Part shown: in pieces, positions 8,780 to 17,454 of the stretch
How the letters are laid out: the number at the start of each line of letters is the position of its first letter
Position numbering within the stretch: the stretch's first letter is position 1
DNA from: CAZWLY01 sp964634465
GTDB lineage: Bacteria > Desulfobacterota > Desulfarculia > G963662305
Length of the DNA stretch: 64,000 nucleotides
Reading direction: 5' to 3'
Assembly (NCBI GenBank): GCA_964634465.1
Contig: CAZWLY010000010.1
Location: 62,001-126,000, forward strand
Translations under genes and position numbers: made by a program
Notes under the pieces: model-generated
Database searches by the model: none
What the model saw: the letters and a program-made list of their open reading frames with translations, nothing else
Told to the model about the DNA's origin: nothing

Positions 8780-9684
8780 GGCCTCCCCTCCCCCCCCGCC
8801 GGTTCGATCGGCCGGCTTCCCGCCCAGCCGTTGTCCTCGATCTCCTGAATGAACAGCTCGACCAGGTCCCGGTCGAGATGGCGGCCGCTCAACCCCTCGA
8901 GCACGGTCAAGGCCTCCTCTTTGGTCCGTCCCGGCTGATAGGGCCGGTCGGTGGTCATGGCGTCGAAGCTGTCGGCGACGGCGATTATCTGGGCCGCGAT
9001 GGGAATCTGGTCGCCCCTCAAACCGGCCGGGTAGCCCGAGCCGTCCAGCCGCTCGTGGTGGTAGAGGATGCCCTCGAAGGCCGGCTCCAGGAAGTCGATG
9101 TCCTTGAGTATCTCTATGGCGATGTCGGGATGGCGGTGGATTTCCTCGACCAGATCTTTGTTCGGCATGGCGTCCTCGCGGGAAAAGACGCGGTCCGAGA
9201 AACCGATCTTGCCGATGTCGTGGAGCATGGCCCCGATCCGGACGGACTCGATTTCGTCCTCGCCGAGCCCCCGCCGTCGGGCCAGTCGGACGGCGTAGTC
9301 GGTCACCCGGACGGCGTGGCCGGCGGTGTAGGCGTCCCGGGCGGCCAGGGCGTTGGCCACGGTCATCACCGTCTGGAGGATGTTGCGCTTGAGTCGCTCG
9401 TTGGCCTGCTGGAGTTCGGCGACCAACCCCTCCAGGCGGAACTCACGGGCCTCGATCTTGACCATCAGCATCGCCATCGCCTCGGCGATGCGGCTGACGG
9501 CGTTCGAGTGCCAGGGCTGGGTGAACTCCATGATGGCGTCGGAGTAGTTGCTCCTGGCGATTTCCTCCATGATGTCGATGAGTTTGTCGACTTCCTCGTC
9601 CATGACCGCCCTGCTTTTCATGACCGGTCCCGGCCGGCTCGAACCCGGCGACGATAGACCTTCGGCCGCCTCATCGGCCACCAT
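8776..9684 (-). CDS. HD-GYP domain protein (putative c-di-GMP phosphodiesterase)
   Basis: The frame allows 302 residues. Residues 1-105 form a helical region (DEEVDKLIDIMEEIARSNYSD) that may dimerise or sense. Residues 105-290 are an HD-GYP domain with HDIGKIG, HxxxxxG-type HHERLDGSGYP and the GYP signature intact, so c-di-GMP hydrolysis is expected from the family. Internal ATGs at 9621 (MKSRAV) and 9603 (MDEEVD) are alternative starts; the latter has the best upstream purine stretch (AGGG). It is translationally coupled to mltA, linking a second-messenger enzyme with wall turnover. Confidence 0.85.
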   Translation of the reverse strand: MVADEAAEGLSSPGSSRPGPVMKSRAVMDEEVDKLIDIMEEIARSNYSDAIMEFTQPWHSNAVSRIAEAMAMLMVKIEAREFRLEGLVAELQQANERLKRNILQTVMTVANALAARDAYTAGHAVRVTDYAVRLARRRGLGEDEIESVRIGAMLHDIGKIGFSDRVFSREDAMPNKDLVEEIHRHPDIAIEILKDIDFLEPAFEGILYHHERLDGSGYPAGLRGDQIPIAAQIIAVADSFDAMTTDRPYQPGRTKEEALTVLEGLSGRHLDRDLVELFIQEIEDNGWAGSRPIEPAGGEGRP

Positions 9685-10048
9685 AGCCGCCAGCCGGCGC
9701 TCGTGTCAACGACCGAGGCGCTCCGCCTTCTCGGCCTACTCACTCCCCACCCGGCCGGGACGGCGACCGGGAAAAATCCGGACCGGCCGCCCCCAACGCT
9801 CCTTTTGGCCCTGGGCAATAATTAATAAAACAGCAACAAAACAATCCATCACAAACAGTTGGTGGTTGAGTCATTCTGTTTGGCGTATTATTTTCATCCT
9901 GGCGGCCGGCTGCAAACACCTGGACTGCCAGCCGGGCGACATCCTGGAGTACCGGGAGGGTGGACCTTGACACGGCCGTGAAATGGTGCCATGTACGGCC
10001 CGGAATCGGAGAAGAGGAACCATCGTCGGCCGCGATCCAAACCGTGAC
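9685..10048. other. Intergenic region between HD-GYP and mobA-like genes
   Basis: About 360 bp. The centre (about 9820-9900) is clearly AT-rich compared with its surroundings and probably holds promoters for both divergent genes, including a TATTAT hexamer near 9877. No convincing gene or RNA was recognised. The frame open to 9983 upstream of the mobA-like gene lacks a ribosome-binding site. Confidence 0.5.
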
Positions 10049-10663
10049 ATGAACCGCCACGCCCACATAACCGGCCTGATCCTGGCCGGCGGTTCGGGCC
10101 GTCGGCTGGGCGGCCTCCAGAAAGCCGGGCTGACCTTCAAGGGTCGGCGCTTCATCGACCGGCTGGTGGATCAGTTCAACCGGACCTTTGGTCAGACCCT
10201 GATCGTCACCGGCGACCCCCAGGCGCTGGGCCGGGTGGAGGCCGAGGTGGTCCGGGATATCGTGCCCGGTATCGGCGTGGCCATGGGCCTGTTGACCGGC
10301 CTGAGTCACGCCGCCCACGACTGGTCGTTCATCACCGCCTGCGACACGCCGCTTCTGGCCGACGGCCTCATCGACCGGGTGACGGCGGCCATCGACGCCG
10401 AGGCGGGGGTGGTCCTGTGTCAGACCCCGGATGGACTCCAGCCGCTGCTCGCGGCCTATCACCGCCGCTGCGCTCCCATCCTCGAAGAGTTGATCGGCCA
10501 GGGCCGGCGCTCGATCAGGCCGCTGTTCGATCGGGTCGAGGTCCGCAAGTTGAGCGTGGAGGAGACCGCCCAGGCCGACCCGACGGGACGCTCGTTCATC
10601 AATATCAACACCCCGGAGGACCTGGCGACGCTGAAACGACTGGAAGCCGACGCGGCGGGGTGA
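10049..10663 (+). CDS. mobA: Molybdenum cofactor guanylyltransferase (MobA-like)
   Basis: Nucleotidyltransferase expected to attach GMP to molybdopterin, giving the bis-MGD type cofactor of oxidoreductases. The 204-residue protein opens with ITGLILAGGSGRRLGG, the GTP-binding signature with the usual LAGGxSxRxG pattern, followed by an AGLTF substrate segment and FITACDTPLL (Mg-binding D). The ATG at 10049 is chosen over an in-frame ATG at 9983 because homology starts there. The family also includes other sugar-phosphate nucleotidyltransferases, so the substrate is inferred. Confidence 0.75.
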   Translation: MNRHAHITGLILAGGSGRRLGGLQKAGLTFKGRRFIDRLVDQFNRTFGQTLIVTGDPQALGRVEAEVVRDIVPGIGVAMGLLTGLSHAAHDWSFITACDTPLLADGLIDRVTAAIDAEAGVVLCQTPDGLQPLLAAYHRRCAPILEELIGQGRRSIRPLFDRVEVRKLSVEETAQADPTGRSFININTPEDLATLKRLEADAAG

Positions 10664-10677
10664 AGTGTTTACTTTTG

Positions 10678-10720
10678 AACACACCCGCCGGCGGGTTGGT
10701 GTGGAAAAAATAACACACCC
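10678..10720. promoter_or_regulatory. Candidate activator binding sites upstream of lpxC
   Basis: Two copies of AACACACCC (10678-10686 and 10712-10720) are 34 bp apart. The first is the edge of a palindrome with a perfect core ACCCGCCGGCGGGT (10683-10696) flanked by ACACC/GGTGT. They lie about 125-170 bp upstream of the expected transcription start, the usual place for enhancer sites of sigma54 activators. The bound protein is unknown. Confidence 0.45.
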
Positions 10721-10819
10721 AGTCGGCGGCGGTCCACACCTGCCGGGGGCGAGCAAAAATAACCTCGTGTTTTCGAGTAGATATACCAGACGGGCTTTCG
10801 CCCATTCTGACATCTATCT

Positions 10820-10835
10820 TGGCACGCCCCTTGCT
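10820..10835 (+). promoter_or_regulatory. Sigma54 (RpoN) promoter of lpxC
   Basis: TTGGCACG-N4-TTGCT matches the RpoN consensus: GG at 10821-10822 and GC at 10833-10834 are exactly 10 bp apart, as required for the -24/-12 elements. Transcription would begin near 10845, giving a leader of about 25 nt that contains GGAGGGG before the lpxC ATG at 10870. Confidence 0.8.
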
Positions 10836-10869
10836 ATATAAGACTGGCGGAGGGGTTCGAAGCAAACAC

Positions 10870-11799
10870 ATGTGGCAACAGCGAACGATAGCTAAATCCG
10901 TCTCCTGCACCGGTGTCGGGCTTCATTCCGGCCGGGCGATCACCATGACCCTCAAGCCGGCTCCGGCCGATACGGGGGTGGTTTTCCGCCGGCTGGATCA
11001 GCCCGATCAGCCCGCCATCGAGGCCAAGGTCGAGAACGTGGTCGATTCCCAACTGGCCACCACCCTGGGTGTCAACGGGGTGAGGGTGGGCGTGGTCGAG
11101 CACCTTTTGGCCGCTTTGGCCGGGTCGGGCGTAGACAACGTCTTCGTCGAGCTGGACGGTCCGGAAGTGCCGATCATGGACGGCTCGGCCGCACCGCACC
11201 TGATGCTCATCAAGGACGCCGGGATCAAGACCCTGGGCGCTCCCCGCAAGGTGGTCAAGATCAACAAGCCGATCAGGGTCGAGGACGGCGACCGGCTGTT
11301 GGAGATCAAACCCTCCGACGCGGCCTACGTCAGTTGCACCATCGAGTTCGATCACCCCCTCATGGAGTCCCAGACCTATTCCGTCCCGCTGGAGGCGGAG
11401 CGCTTCGACCGCGAGATCAGCCGAGCCAGGACCTTCGGCTTCGTCGAGGACGCGGTCAGGCTTCAGAAGGCCGGTCTGGCCAAGGGCGGCAGCCTGGACA
11501 ACGCCATCATCATCGACGACTACAAAGTCATCAACCCCTCGGGGCTGCGTTTCGACGACGAGTTCGTCCGCCACAAGATTCTCGATCTGGTCGGCGACCT
11601 GTCGCTGATGGGCATGCCCATCATCGGCCGTATCGACGCCCACAAGACCGGCCACCTCTTGAACCACCGTCTGATCAAGGCCATCAAGTGCGCCCCCGGC
11701 AGTTGGGAGACCCTCACCCTGTCTCCCGATCTGGCCCCGGCCGTGGACGGCCCGGCCCTGCCCCAGCTCAACGAACTGCCCGAGGCCGCCCTGGCCTGA
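10870..11799 (+). CDS. lpxC: UDP-3-O-acyl-N-acetylglucosamine deacetylase
   Basis: Zn-dependent enzyme of the first committed step of lipid A synthesis; cytoplasmic. The 309-residue length is normal. Likely Zn ligands are His78 (VEHLL), His235 and Asp239 (HKILD), with the general acid His262 (KTGHLLNH), matching E. coli H79/H238/D242/H265. The ATG at 10870 is chosen over an in-frame TTG at 10819 because that TTG lies inside the -24 promoter element and could not be transcribed from it. A Rho-independent terminator follows. Control of lpxC by sigma54 is unusual. Confidence 0.95.
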   Translation: MWQQRTIAKSVSCTGVGLHSGRAITMTLKPAPADTGVVFRRLDQPDQPAIEAKVENVVDSQLATTLGVNGVRVGVVEHLLAALAGSGVDNVFVELDGPEVPIMDGSAAPHLMLIKDAGIKTLGAPRKVVKINKPIRVEDGDRLLEIKPSDAAYVSCTIEFDHPLMESQTYSVPLEAERFDREISRARTFGFVEDAVRLQKAGLAKGGSLDNAIIIDDYKVINPSGLRFDDEFVRHKILDLVGDLSLMGMPIIGRIDAHKTGHLLNHRLIKAIKCAPGSWETLTLSPDLAPAVDGPALPQLNELPEAALA

Positions 11800-11822
11800 G
11801 AAGAATCCCGATCCGCCTCTCT

Positions 11823-11856
11823 CCGCCGGCTCCTCCAGGGCCGGCGGTTCTTGTTT
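11823..11856 (+). terminator. Rho-independent terminator of lpxC
   Basis: Perfect 8-bp stem CCGCCGGC/GCCGGCGG (11823-11830 with 11840-11847) followed by TTCTTGTTT. Confidence 0.75.
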
Positions 11857-11905
11857 CCACCCCGGCCGTAACCCCGTCGGCCTCCCCACTCGTCCGGTGG
11901 GTCAT

Positions 11906-11934
11906 AAAAAAACGGCCGCCCCAAGGGCGGCCGT
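11906..11934 (-). terminator. Rho-independent terminator of the 11952 gene
   Basis: Perfect 10-bp stem (11912-11921 with 11925-11934), 3-nt loop, followed on the minus strand by a run of U from 11911 to 11906. It ends the secreted-protein gene just upstream. Confidence 0.85.
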
Positions 11935-11951
11935 CCCGGTTCGAAACGGTA

Positions 11952-12767
11952 TCACTTGGCCACGACGATGGTCTCCGTGCGGACGTTCGATCTCGTCCCT
12001 TCGGTGGTGGCGAACCAGTACTGGATGGTATGGGTCCCGGCCTGAAGGGAGTCGAAGAAGGCCTGATTGTAATGCAGGTCGAGCCGCCAGTAGAAATGGA
12101 GACTGGTGGCGTCGTTATAGGCGTAGAAGTAGTTGCCGTCGGCGTCGATGCCGTCCTGCCCGAGAGGGTAGAACCGATGGGTGTACGATCCGTCGGGCTG
12201 CATCCACTTGCGGACCAGGCCCGGCACCTGGCCGTTGGTCGCCTCCCAGCGCCACATCCGGATGTGATCCCGCGGGCTCTGGTTCCAGATGGTGGCGTTG
12301 CCCCAGGTCCGGTTGCGGTTCCGGTCCCGGGTGAAGCCCATCAGGATGTCGTCTTCACCGGCCTGGTCGAAGACAACGACGTTGCTGCCCATGTAATCGA
12401 AGTAATAGGCCCCGTCCGGCCGGAGTCCGGGGGTCAATCGCTCGCCCACCGGACCGAAGAGGTCCATGTTCCCCTCACTGTCGAAGGAGAACGTGAACTG
12501 GCGATCGACGATCGTCGAGCCGCTGATGGTCATCACCGTGGCCCCGCTACGGGCTATCTGGACGGTGAGTTGGCCGTTGGTGATGGTTTGGCTGGTCACC
12601 GTGCCGTTGTGACTCAGACTCACCGTCCCGTCGATCCTTTCGAACCCGTAGTGAATCAATCGGGCCACGGTGCACTTAACGGTCACGTCGTCGGCCCAAC
12701 AGGGCGAAGCCAGACTCAGGACCAACAGGGCCCCAAAAATGATGCCAATTGCCTTCTTTCCGGACAT
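11952..12767 (-). CDS. Secreted protein of unknown function, 271 aa
   Basis: Not recognised. The 271-residue protein has a clear Sec signal peptide (MSGKKAIGIIFGALLV..., cleavage after about SPCWA) and a mature part rich in Thr, Ser, Asn, Tyr and Trp with alternating hydrophobics, suggesting an all-beta secreted or surface domain. No cysteine pairs stand out. A GGGAGGG ribosome-binding site precedes the ATG, and it has its own strong terminator, so it is probably monocistronic. Flanked by lpxC and the DUF4390-ntrYX operon, with no sign of function from context. Confidence 0.8.
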   Translation of the reverse strand: MSGKKAIGIIFGALLVLSLASPCWADDVTVKCTVARLIHYGFERIDGTVSLSHNGTVTSQTITNGQLTVQIARSGATVMTISGSTIVDRQFTFSFDSEGNMDLFGPVGERLTPGLRPDGAYYFDYMGSNVVVFDQAGEDDILMGFTRDRNRNRTWGNATIWNQSPRDHIRMWRWEATNGQVPGLVRKWMQPDGSYTHRFYPLGQDGIDADGNYFYAYNDATSLHFYWRLDLHYNQAFFDSLQAGTHTIQYWFATTEGTRSNVRTETIVVAK

Positions 12768-13098
12768 CGGTCAGCCCTCCCGGTTTGAAATACGCTGAAG
12801 CTCCGCCCTCTCCGGGCCGTTCCCCCGACACCAGCGGTCATCTTCGGCTCCCCGAGCGGCGCCGTCCCGAGCGAGAACACGAGACAGGATTCAGCCCTCA
12901 TGATAGACCCGTACTTCAACATTTTGAGCATAGCCCAACGGGCCGGGTCCGGTCAACAGACCATCGATTGATGATTCTTTCCAACCGGCCCCGGGCGTCC
13001 CGGCCGGTCCCGCCGTTGTCGCCGCCGGCCCGATCCCGACTCCGGCGAGATCGGCTTTCTCCGATAGGGGAGACGGATCGGGGCCCGGTTATTGGCGC
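12768..13098. other. Intergenic region, divergent promoters expected
   Basis: About 330 bp between the secreted-protein gene and the DUF4390 promoter. It must contain the minus-strand promoter of the secreted protein, but no convincing hexamer pair was found. No gene or structured RNA was recognised; open frames here have no ribosome-binding site. Confidence 0.4.
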
Positions 13099-13128
13099 TT
13101 GCCCGCCCCAGGCCGGCCGGTCTATAAT
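13099..13128 (+). promoter_or_regulatory. Predicted sigma70 promoter of DUF4390-ntrYX operon
   Basis: TTGCCC (13099-13104), 18-bp spacer and a perfect TATAAT (13123-13128). Start of transcription near 13135, about 30 nt before the TTG start of the DUF4390 gene. Confidence 0.6.
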
Positions 13129-13165
13129 CCAAACCGTATTTGATCCAGAATTGAGGTATTTGACC

Positions 13166-13747
13166 TTGACTCCCGCCCGGTTAAAGTCGGCGCTCGTCTT
13201 GACGGTCCTCCTGGCCGCGGCCGGGCTGTGCTTCGCCCCGCCGGCCGCGGCGGGCAAGCCGTTCATCGACCGGGTCATCGTCACCAACACCACCGACGAC
13301 CTGATCGTCTACTTCAACGTGGCCGAGGCGCTGTACCAGGATCAGGTCTTCAAGGCCGTCCTGGCCGGGGTGCCGACCACCTTCACCTACGACGTCGAAC
13401 TGATCGAGGTCAACAACTTCTGGCCGGATAGGGAGGTGACCTCCTTCGTCTTGAAGCGAACCATCAAGTACGACACCGTCACCGAAAAGTTCACCGTCAC
13501 CACCCACGGCAATCCGCCCCGCCAGGAGACGACCACCGACTGGATAAAGGCCCAGGAGCTGATGACCGACGTCTGGGCGCTGAGGGTCATCCCCCTGAAG
13601 AAGCTCAAGAAGTCGCAGACTTATCGGCTCCGGATCCGGGCCCAGATCCATAAACCCCAACTGCCCATCGGTCTGAAGATCTTCTTCTTCTGGGTCCCCT
13701 TGGGCGACATCGTCACCGACTGGTACGAAGTCGAGTTCAGGCGTTGA
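13166..13747 (+). CDS. DUF4390 family exported protein
   Basis: About 193 residues with a signal peptide (KSALVLTVLLAAAGLCFAPPAAAG) and a mature domain matching the DUF4390 pattern, a family usually found directly upstream of ntrY-ntrX; its function is not known. No ATG is available: TTG at 13166 is chosen because it has a GAGGT ribosome-binding site 8 nt upstream and lies just after the TATAAT promoter; TTG 13160 is an alternative. Two bases separate its stop from the ntrY ATG, so it is co-transcribed and probably coupled. Confidence 0.8.
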   Translation: MTPARLKSALVLTVLLAAAGLCFAPPAAAGKPFIDRVIVTNTTDDLIVYFNVAEALYQDQVFKAVLAGVPTTFTYDVELIEVNNFWPDREVTSFVLKRTIKYDTVTEKFTVTTHGNPPRQETTTDWIKAQELMTDVWALRVIPLKKLKKSQTYRLRIRAQIHKPQLPIGLKIFFFWVPLGDIVTDWYEVEFRR

Positions 13748-13749
13748 CC

Positions 13750-16053
13750 ATGGCCACCAGGGACCTCACCCCCGCCGAGCTCAAGGAGCGGAAACACCGC
13801 CGCCGGGAGCGGATCGCCATCCTGATCATCCTGGCCGTGGTCATCGGGCTGACCTATTTCGAGACCCAGGTCATCGACCTGGGCATGGAGCTGCCGGTGG
13901 CCAACTCGGTGTTGATCTTCGCCCTGATCAACATCAACGCCATCCTGCTCCTGCTGATCCTCTTTCTGATCGGCCGCAACATCATCAAGTTGGTCTTCGA
14001 GCGCAAGTCCAAGGCGATGGGGGCCAAGCTCAAGACCAAGCTGGTGGTCTCGTTCATGGCCCTGTCCCTGGTGCCGACCCTGGTGTTGTTCTTCGCCACC
14101 CTCCAGTTCTTCTCGACCAGTATCGAGTACTGGTTCAACATCCAGCTCGACAAGGCCCTCCAGGAGTCGCTCCACGTCGGCCGGCTCTACTACCAGACCT
14201 CGACCCAGGAGGCCGTCGCTCTGGGCCAGGAGCTGTCCAGGACGATCGCCAAGCGCCGGCTCCTGGCGCCCGAGCGCCGGAAGCGTCTGGCCGCCTTCCT
14301 CGAAGCCAAGCGCAAGGAGTACCGTCTCTCGTCCATCAAGGCCATGACCGCCGACCTCGACATCGTGGCCGTCTCCACCGAACCGGACGACGCCCTGGCC
14401 CAGTTCACCAGCCCCAGCCGGGACCTGATCACCGACGCCCTGGCCAAAGGCAAGCCCCAGGCCGAGATCACCGCCTCGGCCCTGGGCGATTGGCTGTCGG
14501 CGGTGGTTCCGGTCATGGGGCCGAAGAAGGACTCCCCGCCTCAGGGCGCCTTGATCATCGCCAAGCTGACCCCGGAGGGTCTCCTGGAAAAGCTGGGGGC
14601 CATCTCCCGGGGCCTGGAGGGCTACCAGCAGCTCAAGATGATCAAGGGGCCGATCAAGGTCAGCCACTACATCACCTTGTCGATCGTGACCATGCTGATC
14701 ATGTTCGCCGCCACCTGGTTCGGCTTCCGCCTGGCCCGCTCCATCACCGAGCCCCTCCAGGAGCTGGCCGAGGGCACCCAGCGGGTGGCCGCCGGGGACT
14801 ACGACTTCACCATCGAACCCCGGCCCGGCGACGAGATCGCCGTCGTCATCGACTCGTTCAACCAGATGACCCAGGATTTGAAAAGCTCCAAGGAGGAGTT
14901 GGAGCGGACCAACCTGGAGCTGATCGCCACCAACCGGGAGATCGAGGAGCGGCGAAGCTACATGGAGTCGGTCCTGGCCAACATCGCCGGCGGCGTCTTC
15001 TCCGTGGACGGCGAGGGCCGGGTGACGACCATCAACAAGTCGGCCGCCCGTCTGCTCGGCCGCCGGGCGGAACAGGCGGTGGGCAAGCACTACTCGGAGC
15101 TTTTGCCGGCCGAGTACGCCGAGTTGTTCGACAGCCTGGCCGAGGCGGTCAAGGACGCCCCCGGCGGCCGGCTGGAGCGCCACATCCGGCTGACGGTGGG
15201 CGAGACCACCGTCTCGCTCCTGCTCCGCCTGACCAGCCTCAAGGACCCGGACGGCAAAGACCTGGGGATAGTGACCGTCATCGAGGATCTGACCCAGCTC
15301 GAAAAGGCCCAGCGGATGGCCGCCTGGCGCGAGGTGGCCCGGCGGATCGCCCACGAGATCAAAAACCCGCTCACCCCGATCAAGCTTTCGGCCCAGCGCC
15401 TCCAGCGGCGCTTCGGCGGCCAGGTCGAGGAGGCGGAGATATTCGACCAGGCCGTCTCGACCATCATCGGCCAGACCGACGCCCTGAAAGCCCTGGTGGA
15501 CGAGTTCTCCTCTTTCGCCCGCATGCCGGCGGTCAACCTCTCCCGGGGCGATCTGGTCCAGATCAGCCGGGAGGTGGTCCGACTCTTCCAGGAGGCCCAC
15601 AAGACCATCACCTTCGACCTGGTGACCAAGACCCCGCCGCCGCCGTTCTACTTCGACCCGGACCAGATGAAGCGGGTCCTGATCAACCTCCTGGACAACT
15701 CGGTCGCCGCCCTGGAAGAGATGGACCCGGTCGCCGGCGACGGGAAGCGGGTGACGATCAGGCTCAACTACCTGAACGAGCTCAAGACCGCCCGTCTCGA
15801 GGTGGCGGACAACGGTCCCGGTATTCCGCCGGCCGACAAGGCCAGGCTGTTCGAGCCCTACTTCTCCACCAAGAAGCAGGGCACCGGCCTCGGCCTGGCC
15901 ATCGTCAGCACCATCATCCAGGACCACAACGGCTACATTCGGGTCCAGGACAACGCGCCCCGGGGCGTCAAATTCATCATCGAGCTGCCGGTCAGCGGCT
16001 GGTCGAGCGATTTGGAGGTGGACGAGCATGGCTCAAACCATACTCGTGGTTGA
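13750..16053 (+). CDS. ntrY: Two-component sensor kinase NtrY
   Basis: Membrane histidine kinase of 767 residues. An N-terminal cluster of three membrane segments (about residues 20-110), an extracytoplasmic segment, a further membrane helix (about 300-320), HAMP (about 325-380), PAS (about 400-500), HisKA with the H-box HEIKNPLTPIKLSAQRL (His near 535) and HATPase_c with DNGPGIPP and GTGLGLAIV. This is the NtrY layout. It phosphorylates the NtrX regulator, whose gene overlaps its end by 26 bp. In other bacteria NtrYX responds to nitrogen, redox or envelope signals; the signal here is unknown. Confidence 0.93.
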   Translation: MATRDLTPAELKERKHRRRERIAILIILAVVIGLTYFETQVIDLGMELPVANSVLIFALININAILLLLILFLIGRNIIKLVFERKSKAMGAKLKTKLVVSFMALSLVPTLVLFFATLQFFSTSIEYWFNIQLDKALQESLHVGRLYYQTSTQEAVALGQELSRTIAKRRLLAPERRKRLAAFLEAKRKEYRLSSIKAMTADLDIVAVSTEPDDALAQFTSPSRDLITDALAKGKPQAEITASALGDWLSAVVPVMGPKKDSPPQGALIIAKLTPEGLLEKLGAISRGLEGYQQLKMIKGPIKVSHYITLSIVTMLIMFAATWFGFRLARSITEPLQELAEGTQRVAAGDYDFTIEPRPGDEIAVVIDSFNQMTQDLKSSKEELERTNLELIATNREIEERRSYMESVLANIAGGVFSVDGEGRVTTINKSAARLLGRRAEQAVGKHYSELLPAEYAELFDSLAEAVKDAPGGRLERHIRLTVGETTVSLLLRLTSLKDPDGKDLGIVTVIEDLTQLEKAQRMAAWREVARRIAHEIKNPLTPIKLSAQRLQRRFGGQVEEAEIFDQAVSTIIGQTDALKALVDEFSSFARMPAVNLSRGDLVQISREVVRLFQEAHKTITFDLVTKTPPPPFYFDPDQMKRVLINLLDNSVAALEEMDPVAGDGKRVTIRLNYLNELKTARLEVADNGPGIPPADKARLFEPYFSTKKQGTGLGLAIVSTIIQDHNGYIRVQDNAPRGVKFIIELPVSGWSSDLEVDEHGSNHTRG

Positions 16054-17389
16054 CGACGAGCCGACCATCCTGGAAACGCTGGAGGGCGTCCTGGGCGACG
16101 AGGGCTTCAAGGTGGCCACCGCCGCCGACGGCGTCAAGGCCCTGGCCGCCATCGAGGCCGCTCCGCCCGACCTGGTCCTCCTCGACATCTGGATGCCCCA
16201 CCTGGACGGCCTGCAAACCCTGGAGAAGATCAAGGCCGACCACCCCCATCTGCCGGTGGTGATGATGTCGGGCGCCGGGACCATCGAGACGGCGGTCAAG
16301 GCGACCAAGCTGGGCGCGTTCGACTACATAGAGAAGCCTTTGAGCTACGAGAAGATTCTGGTGGTCATCGGCAACGCCCTGGAGGTCGGCCGCCTGGCCC
16401 AGGAGAACCTGCTGCTGCGGGAACGGACCGTGGCCCCCAGGTTGACCGGCTCGTCGGCGGCCATCGAGGAGGTCAGGCGTCAGATCGAGCTGGTCGGGCC
16501 GACCTCGGCCTCGGTCTTGATCACCGGCCCGAACGGCACCGGCAAGGAGGTGGCGGCCAACATGATCCACGCCGCCTCGCCCCGGGCCTCACAGCCGATG
16601 ATCGCCGTCAACTGCGCCGCCATCCCCGAGGAGCTGTTCGAATCGGAGCTGTTCGGCCACGAGAAGGGGGCCTTCACCGGGGCCACCGAGCGCAAGCGGG
16701 GCAAGTTCGATTTGGCCAACCGCTCGACCATCTTCCTGGACGAGATCGCCGACATGTCGCTCAAGACCCAGGCCAAGATCCTGCGTATCCTCCAGGAGCA
16801 GAGCTTCGAGCGGGTCGGCGGGACGACGGTCATCTCGGTCGACGTCCGGATCATCGCCGCCACCAACCGCGACTTGGCCAAGGCGATCGCGGCCGGCAAC
16901 TTCAGGGAGGACCTCTTCTACCGTCTCAACGTGGTCCCGATCCACATGCCGCCCCTGAAAGACCGGGACGACGACGTGGTCGAACTGGCCGAGCAGTTCC
17001 TCGGCGAATACGCGCTCAAGATAGGAGGACCGGCCAAGACCCTGACCGACGAGGCCATGGCGGCGCTCAAGCGCTACGACTGGCCGGGCAACGTCCGGGA
17101 GCTCAAGAATCTCATCGAGCGGCTGGTGATCCTGACCCCCGGCCGGGAGATCGGCCTCGACGACCTGCCGCCGCCCTTTAAGACCGCCGCCTTCGCCTCG
17201 GCCGGCATGGAGGAGGCCCTGACCCAGCCCACCCTCCGCGACGCCAGGGCCGCCTTCGAGCGGCGCTACATCGAAGAGCGGCTGGCCATGCACGGCGGCA
17301 ACATCTCGGCCACGGCCCAGGCCCTCGGCATCGAACGCAGCCACCTGCACAAGAAGATCAAGGCGTTGGGGATCAAGACGGGCGGCTGA
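16028..17389 (+). CDS. ntrX: Sigma54-dependent response regulator NtrX
   Basis: The 453-residue activator has a receiver domain (DDEP at 9-12, phospho-acceptor Asp53, Lys103), an AAA+ domain with Walker A GPNGTGKE (167-174), the sigma54-contacting loop GAFTGA intact (214-219), and a C-terminal Fis-type helix-turn-helix (about 425-450). Because GAFTGA is intact it should activate sigma54 promoters, unlike NtrX proteins of some alphaproteobacteria. It is translated from within the end of ntrY. The RpoN promoter of lpxC, 5 kb away, is a possible target (inference only). Confidence 0.94.
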   Translation: MAQTILVVDDEPTILETLEGVLGDEGFKVATAADGVKALAAIEAAPPDLVLLDIWMPHLDGLQTLEKIKADHPHLPVVMMSGAGTIETAVKATKLGAFDYIEKPLSYEKILVVIGNALEVGRLAQENLLLRERTVAPRLTGSSAAIEEVRRQIELVGPTSASVLITGPNGTGKEVAANMIHAASPRASQPMIAVNCAAIPEELFESELFGHEKGAFTGATERKRGKFDLANRSTIFLDEIADMSLKTQAKILRILQEQSFERVGGTTVISVDVRIIAATNRDLAKAIAAGNFREDLFYRLNVVPIHMPPLKDRDDDVVELAEQFLGEYALKIGGPAKTLTDEAMAALKRYDWPGNVRELKNLIERLVILTPGREIGLDDLPPPFKTAAFASAGMEEALTQPTLRDARAAFERRYIEERLAMHGGNISATAQALGIERSHLHKKIKALGIKTGG

Positions 17390-17454
17390 TCCGAGGCGGT
17401 GTATACTGGCGGCGAGCGCCCCTCACTTTCACCCATCACCGGGAGAAGCGGCCG

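Noticed and set aside
10819..10869. TTG start for lpxC
   Set aside because: It lies within the sigma54 -24 element, upstream of the expected transcription start; ATG 10870 matches the LpxC N-terminus.
13621..16029. 802-codon open frame on the minus strand
   Set aside because: Antisense to ntrY, which has complete kinase motifs.
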